In this document: positions 9,120-18,420 of the stretch, one piece after another | Numbering within the stretch: the first letter of the stretch is position 1 | Layout of the letters: every line of letters starts with the position of its first letter | Source of the DNA: Gnetum montanum | Lineage: Eukaryota > Streptophyta > Gnetopsida > Gnetales > Gnetaceae | DNA length: 43,072 nucleotides | Direction: 5' to 3' | Assembly (NCBI GenBank): GCA_015680685.1 | Contig: MNCI01005541.1 | Location: 47,533 to 90,604 of the forward strand | The notes under the pieces: model-generated | Seen by the model: the letters and a program-made list of their open reading frames with translations, nothing else | What the model was told of the DNA's origin: nothing | Databases searched by the model: none | Made by a program: the position numbers and the translations under genes

Positions 9120-9245
9120 TGCACTTAAAACCCAAAATAATTTAACTATAAGTACACCCTAGATATATATAATGGTGCTTAAAGAATGACTCAAATTGGC
9201 AACCTCTTGTATGGCAAGACAATGAGCTAATGGCTCAAGTCATTG
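9120..9245 (-). repeat. SINE-like repeat
   Basis: On the minus strand a TTAGCTCATTGTCTTGCC head (about 9,221-9,204) is followed by AGAGGTTGCCAATTTGAG and a tail with AGGGTGTACTTATAGTTAAA then TTATTTTGGG. The tail matches the copy at 1,405-1,552. Confidence 0.4.
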
Positions 9246-9828
9246 ATTTGATCTAAAGAGAATACCCGTGACTATGTATAAGTCAATAAGAACATAACTT
9301 AATTAGTAATCCTATGTGTAAGTACAGATGATTTGCAGCTGAAAAATAACTTCACACCAAAGCTTCTAAACATAAAGTAGAGAACAATTGATCAAAAAGA
9401 TATTTCCAAATGCAAAGAAAAGAAGTAGCACCAAAAATAATTTCATTAAAACCTAGTTGAAAATTATTATAAATGATGGTTAGATTTAACTCCAAATATA
9501 CACCCACTTAAACTCGGAAGAATTAAACATGACTCTTACCACTTCAGACTCGACAGGCTTAAACAACTGCTCGTTTAAGGCCCTCCAGCCACTTCATTTG
9601 TTTTTTCGCAAAATTTCATCTCCTGGAATAAACTTTGAGCGTTACAAGCTTTCAAACTCTGATTTTGCAGGCCATGCTGTCACTCTTGAGTTTCTGCCAT
9701 TGTCAACTGCATCGTCTGCCTCAGCGATGTAATCTTCAAATTTTCGAAAAGCTTCATCAGAGTGCTGAAGCATACGACAACTGGTGATCGGTGTGTTCGA
9801 GATTCGCGGTTTGCATTTCACTGGGCGT
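9246..9828 (+). promoter_or_regulatory. 5' flank and probable leader of the PPR gene
   Basis: This is the upstream region of the PPR gene. A TATAAAT-like stretch lies near 9,468. An ATG-started 67-codon frame at 9,529-9,732 lies ahead of the PPR start and could act as an upstream ORF if it is transcribed. No stronger promoter element can be named, and the transcription start is unknown. Confidence 0.35.
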
Positions 9829-11706
9829 ATGGTACTCAACATGTCCAGGGCCGGCACAAAATCGTTGAGCAGTGTTTTCTCCAAACACAAGAAATCTGGA
9901 TGGAGGGTTTCTGGTAGCAAAAAATTTGATAGCAGCCATGAAGCCAGTCCTTTCTGCAGAAGACAAGGACCGAAGTTTCAGAACAGAACAGACCTGATTC
10001 CTGCTTTGAATCCGGCTCAGGTGAAGCAAATTCTGCCTAAATTAAAGCAGCGTCCGCATCGTTTTCTAGATTTTGTGAATAGCATTATAGTTCAGCCTAG
10101 TCATGCTTACGACACAGAGATTTACTGTTCCTTAGTCTCCATTTTGGTTAACGCAATGTTATATAAGCATGCGGAGGCGGTAATGGAAACTGTAGCGTTG
10201 AATTGCGACCAGAAACCGTCTCCCTCTGCCATGATCGAAGCCCTAATTAAGGCTGTCGAGTGCAACGGTTTACACTGCAGGGACCAAATATTTGACATGC
10301 TTTTTCTAATATACGCAAAAAATGGCATGCTCGAAGAAGGATTTGAGGTTTTTACTTTCTCGAAGAGGCTTGGATTGAGAATTGATATTAGGTCTGCTAA
10401 TCAGATGCTTGTGTCTTTGAGGAAGGCTATGAAATCCGACCGTGCTTTATCGTTTGTAAATGAAATGCTGGAGATGGGAATCGAGCCTAATATGTATACT
10501 GCTGGTATTGTGTGTGACGTGCTTTGCATGGAGGGAAGGATTCCGGATGCCATGAAGTTTTTGGATCAAATGAAAGAAAAAGGGGCTCAGCCGAATTTTT
10601 ATGCCTATAATGCATTGATTAAAGCCTGTTGTGAAAGAGGCTTATTGGTTGAAGGTTTAGGATTCTTGGACAGATTCAAGGAAGAGGGAATTGTGCTGAA
10701 TGCGGCTTCCTACAGCTTTCCAATTAAGGTTCTATGTAATACTGGTAAGATGGAAGAGGCTCGGAAGATTTGTGATGAAATGAGTGAAAGCGGCATTGAG
10801 CTGGATGAGGTTGTTTATACCTTGATGGTGAGCGGGTACTGCAAGGTTGGGGATATGAGAAGAGCCTTGGATCTGCATGATGAAATGGTTAAGAAAGGGA
10901 TTATTCCCCCAGTTCATATTTTTAGTTCTTTGATGAGTAGTCTCTTCAAGCTTGGACGCATAGATGCAGCACAGACGATTTTCATGGATATGCAAAATCG
11001 GAATATTCAACCCAATGAGGTGATCTATAATGTTTTGATTGATGGGTTTTCTGAAAATAGTATGATAGACAAGGCCTTCGAATTGAGGGAGGAGATGGTC
11101 AAGAGAGGTCTAAAGCCAAATATTATTACTTTTAATAGCTTGCTTAAGGGTCTCTGCAGGGTTGGGAAAGTCAATGAGGCAAAGGAGATGCTTGAAACTA
11201 GGGTTTCAAAGGGATTGAAGCCAAACATCGTAAGTTACACAACCTTGATAGATGGGTTTTGCAAGCAAGGAGACCTGTTAGAAGCAAGTAGAATTTTACA
11301 GGAGATGATTAGTGTTGGACTGGTACCAAATTGTATGACATATAATTCAATGATATATGCTTGCTGCAAGAATGAGTTGCCTGAGAAAGGGTTGATGCTT
11401 AAGGATGAAATGGTTTCAAAAGGTTTATCCCTCGATGTTTTTACATTTACGACACTAATACATGGTTTTGGCTTGGTTGGTGACACTGTAAAAGCAATGG
11501 AATTGTATCATGAGATGTTAGCTAATGGTTTGGTTCCTAATTCTGCTACTTACAATGCATTGGTAGCTGTACTCACTAAGCATGGAAATGTGGAAGAGGC
11601 CTTAAAAATTTATGATGAAATGCAGGATAGAGGTATTGTTCCTAACGATCAGTTATACAAGAGACTAATAGATGGCCTTTATAGATCAGAAATGAAAGTC
11701 AGATAA
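9829..11706 (+). CDS. P-class pentatricopeptide-repeat protein, intronless
   Basis: This 625-residue protein has about 13 tandem 35-residue P-type PPR motifs, at residues 153-187, 188-222 and so on to 573-607, plus a partial one at 608-619. Typical unit cores are YNVLIDGF, SYTTLIDGFCKQGD and TYNALVAVL followed by ...EMV.KGL.PN. There are no L or S units and no E or DYW domain, so it is P-class. Such proteins bind organelle RNA in a sequence-specific way, for stability, splicing or translation. The N-terminus is basic and Ser-rich with few acids up to residue 33, as in an organelle transit peptide. The frame is open 15 codons further upstream only from a GTG, so ATG 9,829 is chosen. ATG 9,841 is an alternative with A at -3. 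There are no introns, the usual state for this family. It is the only intact gene here, and its exact orthologue is unknown. Confidence 0.95.
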   Translation: MVLNMSRAGTKSLSSVFSKHKKSGWRVSGSKKFDSSHEASPFCRRQGPKFQNRTDLIPALNPAQVKQILPKLKQRPHRFLDFVNSIIVQPSHAYDTEIYCSLVSILVNAMLYKHAEAVMETVALNCDQKPSPSAMIEALIKAVECNGLHCRDQIFDMLFLIYAKNGMLEEGFEVFTFSKRLGLRIDIRSANQMLVSLRKAMKSDRALSFVNEMLEMGIEPNMYTAGIVCDVLCMEGRIPDAMKFLDQMKEKGAQPNFYAYNALIKACCERGLLVEGLGFLDRFKEEGIVLNAASYSFPIKVLCNTGKMEEARKICDEMSESGIELDEVVYTLMVSGYCKVGDMRRALDLHDEMVKKGIIPPVHIFSSLMSSLFKLGRIDAAQTIFMDMQNRNIQPNEVIYNVLIDGFSENSMIDKAFELREEMVKRGLKPNIITFNSLLKGLCRVGKVNEAKEMLETRVSKGLKPNIVSYTTLIDGFCKQGDLLEASRILQEMISVGLVPNCMTYNSMIYACCKNELPEKGLMLKDEMVSKGLSLDVFTFTTLIHGFGLVGDTVKAMELYHEMLANGLVPNSATYNALVAVLTKHGNVEEALKIYDEMQDRGIVPNDQLYKRLIDGLYRSEMKVR

Positions 11707-13010
11707 GTTTTATTTAGAAGCACTTTTGAGCTATATTTCTGTACTGTTCATTGTATCAAAGTCACAATGGATAAACAGTCAGTTTGCCAAATGGGAGTCT
11801 ATCTCACATAGCTTTGCAAGCAACAGGTTATGTGTTTGAGTTGCACTTGAGGCATCTCCATGTTTGTAATTGCCTAAGTTCTACTATTTCAACAACCCCA
11901 CGTAACATAACTGCAGAATATGTGCCTTTTATTTTTTTAATGAGAGCAGATCCATTTTGAATTCCTCTATGGTAGGATGGAAAATGGTACTGCCATGATT
12001 ACTGCTTTGATTCCAGAGAGTTCACATTGATAAGAACTGCTGTGGATGGATCCAGACTGTTGTTTGATTTGTAAAAGAGCTACATGGACAAAATACAAAA
12101 CAATGTAAATGTCTTGAATTACAGTGTTCTTTTGCCCCATTCAGGCAAAAGTACTCTCGTTGCCCAAAGTTTCCTTATCAATATGCTATCATCTCTTTGT
12201 ATTGGAAAATGAGCCTTTCAACCAGCTATTAGATCTCTAGCAAACCAGTCAAGTCCACATGAGGTAATTTTCAAACTGCAGGCTATAACTAAGCTTGCAT
12301 TTTGAAGATAAGTTTTGAGGAGGCATAAATTTGAAAGAACCTTTTTTTCCCATTTACTGATGAAGTTGTTCCATGTTCAATCTCATTCAATGGGAGATCA
12401 AGTTTATGATCCACTGATTTTAAGTTGACATTATTCTGTGCAAAGAGTTTTGACCATAATATCTGAGAACTGATGTCTAAGTTTGGATGGGAGTTTTCTC
12501 GCTGAAATTTAATTACAAAGGGTTATGGGACTAACGTATTTTAACCAATATTGTGCACCACTTAAATTACTCTGAAGTTTCAAAGCTCTGAGCTTTCAAA
12601 GGTCTGTGAGCTGCCATTGTGTGATCTTTGTGTCGAGTGATCTACGACCTGATGTGTGTTATATATGTGTGATTTAAATGCTGCAAGATGTGTATAATGA
12701 AATCAAATTTTTTTATGGACCTTTGAAGCAATGCAGCATAAGATCTCTAAAATTTCTGAGTATGTAATATGATGCAGGAACATTATTTTTACAAATCAGT
12801 AGAAGTCTGATTAATGTGAAACCATTATATCTATACTAATATATATAATACTTTAAAGCAGTTGATCAAAGTATTAGGCAGATTTTATCAGGTACATTGC
12901 TGGCAAATGTTGATAACTAAATAAAGTTTGAATCTCGATTTCTATTGATGGTTGTTATTTTGGTTTTTGGTAAGGGAGCAAGGTTGAATTTATTGTCAGG
13001 ATCTTTACTT
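11707..13010 (+). other. 3' flank of the PPR gene
   Basis: This is non-coding sequence of higher complexity than the AT-rich region to the left, probably 3' UTR followed by intergenic DNA. No clear AATAAA signal could be tied to an end. I see no other gene or repeat here. Confidence 0.4.
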
Positions 13011-13138
13011 TGTGAAGAGGATCTTAAGAAGTTGTGGATAAACAAAGATCTAGTTCTTCATAGGGGTGAGTGGGAAAAAAGAACTTGTGTAGTTGATCCC
13101 ATTTTGTTGGGATAAGGCTAAGACAATGATAATGATAT
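13011..13138 (+). mobile_element. RTE LINE 3' fragment
   Basis: It matches the 3' end of the LINE at 36,745-36,872 in order. One frame reads EDLKKLWINKDLVLHRGEWE, then a short stretch to PILLG, then a degenerate (GAT/AAT)n tail near 13,124-13,136. It is severely 5'-truncated, as expected of incomplete target-primed reverse transcription. Confidence 0.75.
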
Positions 13139-13499
13139 TCAATGTGTGAACTGGGAGCATTTCTGAAAAGGGTAAGCAGTTCAATATACATTGAAAGTCT
13201 GAATGGAAGATCCCTTGGTTGTAAAGAAACAAGAAGTTTACATGGTAGAAACCAAGCATCTTGGAATGAAGAATGATGAGTAGACGTAATTGGACCAATT
13301 GGCCTTGGTTACAATTCATAGAGGTATTTCCAACTTTGCCTATAAATTTGAAAGGTTTAAAGACTACAAAGAGATCGCGGGTAGAAATTTTCAATCTAAT
13401 CCCGATCAAAGGGTTCAAACCTCCTCCAAATCCCAATCAAAGAGATTGCATCTTAGAAAATTATTTTTGTTGAAGATCTGTAACAAGGCAACTATTGTG
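13139..13499. other. Sequence without recognised gene
   Basis: Two overlapping short frames between 13,273 and 13,526 have no recognisable domain. I see no repeat ends. Confidence 0.4.
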
Positions 13500-13504
13500 A
13501 GCAT

Positions 13505-13600
13505 GGGCCACAATCTAGTTGGTTAGCTCATATGCCTTGCATCTAGAGGTACTAAATTAAATTCAAATCCCAACACTAGCATCCCACACATGCCAACATT
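13505..13600 (+). repeat. Possible tRNA-derived SINE head
   Basis: CTAGTTGGTTAGCTCATATG (A-box-like, about 13,516-13,535) is followed about 30 bases later by AAATTCAAATCCC (B-box-like). No cloverleaf or copy elsewhere in the window was established. Confidence 0.3.
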
Positions 13601-13639
13601 GCATCCAGACTTCTAATAGCATAGTAAGTTAGTTGCAAG

Positions 13640-13975
13640 CAATAGGTAGTTATATAGAAGGGAATCACTACATTGCTTTGTTGCAATCTTTTCTTAAATC
13701 ATGGGATACATCCCTAAAATTTGATGAAGTTGTAGGACACTTGATAATAAAAAATAAAGAGCTTTAAGCTTGCACCAAGTGAAGCATTAGTTATTGAAGA
13801 ACTAGGTAAATAGTACTCACATAAATCCTCTAGTAAGAAAAACACTAAATTCAAGAAAGTTTTAGGTGATGCTTTCAATAAAACACCAAAGTGGTGGAGT
13901 TGAGGGAAGCATGGTCATTTGAAATAAGATTACAAATTTTTGAATAGAGAGGAGAAAGCTGTTGGATCTAGTTTG
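13640..13975 (+). pseudogene. Decayed retrotransposon gag fragment, probably Ty1/copia
   Basis: With one frame change the translation reads QSFLKSWDTSLKFDEVVGHL, a short acidic-basic stretch, then KWWS*GKHGHLK*DYKFLNR. The last part keeps C-x2-C-x4-H-x4-C knuckle spacing, with Cys changed to Trp, stop and Tyr. SW/SYD followed by a knuckle is typical of Ty1/copia gag. No integrase or RT follows, so it is an isolated relic. Confidence 0.45.
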
Positions 13976-14206
13976 TAACACCATCCTTTCTAGCCTTAGG
14001 TTGGAGACCGTTACATTGGGTATAGAACCCCTAACGAATGATTGGTCATGGAAAAGAGAACTAAAAATAGAAATGAACTAATACAACAATAAGGAAGTGA
14101 AAGGAAAGTTAAAGTGAAGCCATGACTGAAAGGAAAAAGAAGAGACGAAAATAATGGAAGGACAAGAAATATAATTTTGGTTGAGAGATCAATTACCAAT
14201 TGTAGA

Positions 14207-14346
14207 TCGATAATGCTAAATAATATTTTGTCCATAATGCTTTAGGAAGAGCCCTTTGGTAATGCTAAAAAATATTTCATCTATAACATTTTAGGGAGAG
14301 CCTATAAGTAATGCTAAATAATATTTCATTAGAACACTCTAAGAAC
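14207..14346. repeat. Three-copy tandem repeat of about 50 bp
   Basis: Three consecutive units start with TAATGCTAAA(A/T)AATAT and continue into TTTTAGG(A/G)AGAGCC or a diverged version. The units differ enough to be old. Confidence 0.65.
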
Positions 14347-14423
14347 AATTTTTGCAAGGATAACTATAGCACTTACACCACCTTCACTATCCAAAAGCAA
14401 TAATATCATGTCAATGCCATTGG

Positions 14424-14700
14424 CAAGGAAGAGCAAAGTCAAGATCCAACTTTGGATTCATGCTTAATATTTTGTTGCAACCTACACGGAAACCTTTTCA
14501 ACCAAATTGCAATAGAAAATTCATAGTAAGACCCAATACAAATTTATCAAAGTTCTTTGTCACAACTTTATGGAACAACGAAATTCATGCAAAGTGAAGC
14601 CAAGATCCAATTTAAGATGCATGCTTAATATTTTGTAATAGCCTATTCAAAAACCTTTTTAGCCAAACTACAATAGAAAACTCACAATAAGAGCTTAATA
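14424..14700. repeat. Two-copy direct repeat of about 115 bp, about 165 bp apart
   Basis: Both copies carry CAAGATCCAA, GCATGCTTAATATTTTGT or its variant, CCTTTT.A.CCAAA and CAATAGAAAA.TCA, in the same order. The copies are diverged. Function is unknown. Confidence 0.6.
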
Positions 14701-15203
14701 ATTTACTTTAAGGGATCCTATTGATATGGGTCAATAAATACTAGCGTATGAAGTATCTATAGAAAGCAATAAAAATTTAAACAATAAACAATTTATGGAT
14801 AGTATAATATTTAAGCATTGTAAAGAAATAATACGTAGTTTATAAATGGTACAATACTTAATGAGTTGTTTATCATAAATGTTGTGGTTTAGTTCATTCC
14901 ACCTAGTATATAAATACAAATACCTTATTATTCATCAACAAAGAAGATTCTTTCGACCAAATTATAGATATATAACTAAGGTAGTTAATTAACAATTATA
15001 TACACAATATATACATAAGGCATGAAATTGAAATCAACTAGAGATAGATAATATATATATCATAAATTTGAAAGTACTCATGATTAACCAACAATACCAA
15101 AATATGTTTAGCCATACATGAATCCATAATCCAATACATAAAGCATAAAGAAAAAATCATCTGAAACATGTTTATTAAAGGTTATCTGAATATGCTAAAA
15201 ATT
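14701..15203. other. AT-rich sequence at the left edge of the transposon nest
   Basis: I see no gene or repeat. The last bases form the original target of the LINE insertion. Confidence 0.45.
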
Positions 15204-15219
15204 AAATGGCTAATGCTAA
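15204..15219. repeat. LINE target-site duplication, left copy
   Basis: AAATGGCTAATGCTAA is repeated exactly at 36,873-36,888, immediately after the (GAT)n tail of the LINE. A 16-base perfect duplication is typical of target-primed reverse transcription. Confidence 0.85.
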
Positions 15220-15539
15220 CTTCATTGATGTCCTAAGCCTAATATGAAAGGAGGAGGGTTAGCATCAGGTTAGTAGTGGGCTATAAAACTTTGTCAAATT
15301 TCATGGATGAGTTCTTTTTCAGATTTTACAAATGCTAGGGCATTCCTTAGAAGCCATGCACAACAATCATAGGGCCTGGTTGCTATAGAAAATGGGCAAG
15401 GGCTTGCTAAGATGCCCTCAAGAAATAACACAAATAACATGTAACATTGTTGCCAGATGTTATAAAAAGTATATAAGGGTTCCCACAACAGGGATGGGTA
15501 TGAGTAAAGAAGTAAGTCCAACAACATAAATTTTGGATG

Positions 15540-16046
15540 TCTAGAACATTAGCACTCTCAATAAAAAGATCTCTGAATTTATTGATGTCATAAAAAATTA
15601 GAATCTATGTTGTCTACCTCTAAGAAATAAGATGGAAAGGGAAGAAAGCTAAAGATTTAGGCTAGTGTTATAAACTCTTCTACTCAAGAAAAGAAAATTA
15701 TTGAAATGGCGTGGACATCATTATTAATCAATTTGTTAAAGATAAAGTAGTAAGTATTTCACCATGACAATTGAAGGGTATCAAACTTGTATTTGAAAAT
15801 GAGATCATCAATGTCATCGGTGTATAGGCTTCATAAATTGGCCTAGAAAATTTGATTAAACAAAATTTTTGGAATTCCGTGGATCATGTACTTTAAGAAA
15901 TTCAATAGTAAGAAAGCATGTTCATTGGAGGGGATTTCAATGCTTATGTTGGATTTATGAAAATGGGATATAACAGGATTCATGAAGGATAAGAATTTGG
16001 AGAGCACAGAGATTCAGTATTGTAATTTGTAAGTGCCTATGACTTT
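15540..16046 (+). pseudogene. LINE endonuclease, N-terminal part
   Basis: Fragments in shifting frames match the exonuclease-endonuclease-phosphatase fold of RTE elements. An EIRWKGKKAKDLG-type block lies near 15,625, and the FIGGDFNAYVG motif is well preserved at 15,921-15,953, followed by GY.RIHEG. The enzyme nicks the target DNA to prime reverse transcription. Several internal stops break it, and the LTR element at 16,047 interrupts it. Its last part resumes at 34,561. Confidence 0.75.
16042..16046. repeat. Target-site duplication of element A, left copy
   Basis: ACTTT is repeated exactly at 34,561-34,565, just after the end of the 3' LTR of A. Removing A and one copy restores continuous LINE sequence. 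Confidence 0.85.
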
Positions 16047-16685
16047 TGTTGAATCATCAATTGGCTAGGATATCTGACAAAAAGTCAATTTATTGGTCAA
16101 CCTCGATATCTTAGCCCCAATATCTTGGCTCTAATATCTTGGTTTTGATATCTTAACCTTGATATCTTGGCCCTGTCGATGGGGCCTTGTCGTCGTAAAT
16201 GATGTGTTGACGAGGCTCCATCAACGCAATGTCTATTTTTGCTTATAAATACACATGCTCCCCTGTGTATTGACATTCTTTGGTCAATAAAGTAGTCGAA
16301 CTCTTGCAGTTTTATTTTGTAGTCTTGGAGAACAGTTAGTGAGTGCCCACAGTGTGGATCTAAGTTAGTTGTACAACATCTTATTTGAGTAGCAATGTAC
16401 CTGGACACATTCCATAAACGACAATAAGATCAAGATTGATTCTGATTCATTGCAGCACTTTGACTTAGATTAAATTTACTTTTAATGCAATTTCTATTCC
16501 ATGTACTTAGTTAATATTTATGTTTCCATGCATGTTAATGAATTGGTGCAATGAGCTAGACCAATTTTGAGTGTAAACACATATTCGCTTGGTAATCTCA
16601 GTAGTGTTATTGCTTGGTTCACCTAGTAGCATAATGCTTGGTAATCCTAGCAGCGTTATTGCTCAGTTCACCTAGTAGCATCCAA
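16047..16685 (+). repeat. Element A 5' LTR, 3' part missing
   Basis: It aligns with 20,604 to about 21,190. It starts TGTTGAATCATC, has five 14-bp units at 16,101-16,170, a TATAAATA box at 16,244-16,251 and GGTAATC...CACCTAGTAGCAT sub-repeats near its end. The last third of the LTR and the primer-binding site are deleted, so the LTR runs directly into gag. Confidence 0.75.
16101..16170 (+). promoter_or_regulatory. Five 14-bp U3 repeats upstream of the TATA box
   Basis: Units such as CCTCGATATCTTAG and CTCTAATATCTTGG repeat with a strict 14-base period. The 3' LTR copy at 20,658-20,713 has four. The position about 75 bases before the TATA box is that of an LTR enhancer or promoter array. The role is inferred. 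Confidence 0.65.
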
Positions 16686-16686
16686 C

Positions 16687-18420
16687 TATTTTCACCATGC
16701 CATCTATGATCTACATCAAGCTCTTAGTGAGAAATATCATTGGAATCCAACTCTTCAAAAGCAGAGGGTCCATATCTATGATCAGGAAAAAGAGGCAGCT
16801 CTCGATGAAGTGATTTCACAACAAACCTTGCCATTGCAACAATCTCTTGATGAACTCCAGGCAAGGCTAGATAGGATGTCAGAGTGGATAAATGAAAATG
16901 CTACAACCTTCGTAGAAACAATAGAGGAGAAGGTAACACAACATGAATTAGGTGATCAAAATAAACAGAGGAAGAAGAACCAAGAAACAGCTAGGAACGC
17001 TTATCAGCAAATAGGAAAAATGGTTGTAGAAGAAGAGGCTATAGGCTCAACCACAGAAGAAGATGATGGATGTGATATTTGCCTATATAACCATCCAAAG
17101 GGCCATTTCCCAATCATGTTACATCTACATGAGTATTGGGCTTTTGTGTTGAATCCTAGGTTTGTACAAAAGAAAATGCCTAGGAAATTACCTTTCTCAT
17201 AAGGTAATTATAGACAGTCCTACAACCAATCATACCATCCTAGTGGGACTTCTTACTAACCTCAACACTATCATCCAACATAGTGGAAAACCCCACAATT
17301 GTGGGGGAGGCCATCATCAAACCACACTACCTTTACTACTAGTTGAAACCATACAAATATTATGTTCAACAACCTATTTCCCTGACTAGTTCTACTTCCT
17401 CTACTTCAAATTGCTACTACCATTCTTCCAAATATCATTGACCCACGACATCTTCTGAAAGATGACCACCTCACACCTCTCATCCTTTGTCATATCCTCA
17501 CTCATACTTCCCTTTACCATATGTCACCAATAGCAACACAGGAAGATTTAGCACCACGACATCAATAAGAGTGCCACTTGTGCTGCGAACATACATAGAA
17601 ATGATAGTGCCAGTAGATCTCCACCACAATCTTGGAAATTCCCTTTCTTTAGGATGGTTCCCATGCATAAGCACAACACTCATGGACCTACTAACTCATC
17701 CAAACTAGCACAATGTCAATAAAGTGTAACACAGTTCCTTTCAAAACCAATGCCCTCTAATTATACGCAAAGGCCAACATTCATCATTACTCCAACACCT
17801 AACAGAAGCAATGAATCTAGCACTATGGAGAGATAGAAGAATCCATACATCACTACTAATAGTAAAGGATGCAGTTGTAGGCTAGAATTTCAAAATATTA
17901 ACATAGCTCAAAACAAAGTTCAAGAGCAAGTGTGTGAGCAAAAACCAATCTACATAGTAGCCACTAAACCAAAAGACACCCAGTGGCTTAAAAATGAGAA
18001 TATAAAATTGTTTCAAAGATGCATACAGGCAACTGATCCACTTATTAGTTCTAGACTTAAGAAAACTAACCAAACAAAGGACTTAGACATAGATATCTGA
18101 CACTTTGATTATACACTAGAAGAGGATATTAAACATGGAGACACATGAATTAAAATAGAAAATCAAGAAGAAGAAGAAGCAAACACATCTGGACCTCCAA
18201 AAATGGAAATACCTTCAAGTCTAGATGAAGATATGTCTTCGAATCATCCAAATGAGACTATCACCAATGTTAGATGTGCTACCACACGATTAATTAAATT
18301 AGTAACAATGATAGATGGAAAACCAGTGGTGTATAACCAAGGGATTGTGCAGTCCATCTCTCGAATGTGCAGCCATAAGATTAGTCATGGGGGAGATGCT
18401 CCATTTTGGTTCAAGAACTA
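16687..18420 (+). pseudogene. Element A gag, middle to end, decayed
   Basis: From about 16,687 an open stretch reads HHAIYDLHQALSEKYHW, then KEAALDEVISQQTLPLQQ, a coiled segment (SLDELQARLDRMSEWIN), and at 17,071-17,110 CDICLYNHPKGHFP. That order matches gag of element C at 39,570-39,910, so this is nucleocapsid-side gag. The Retrotrans_gag domain itself is missing. After 17,202 only a Pro/Gln/Tyr-type tail and short frames remain. An acidic stretch near 18,150-18,240 is not recognised. Confidence 0.65.

Noticed and set aside
9642-10029. Minus-strand frames of 90-92 codons overlapping the PPR 5' end
   Set aside because: They are shadows of the PPR coding sequence and its leader, with no recognisable domain.
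13273-13526. Two overlapping plus-strand frames (66 and 78 codons)
   Set aside because: No domain, no conserved counterpart and no transposon context. They are probably chance frames.
16101-16170. CRISPR-like array because of regular short repeats
   Set aside because: The units are 14 bases without unique spacers, sit inside an LTR promoter and occur in a plant nuclear context.
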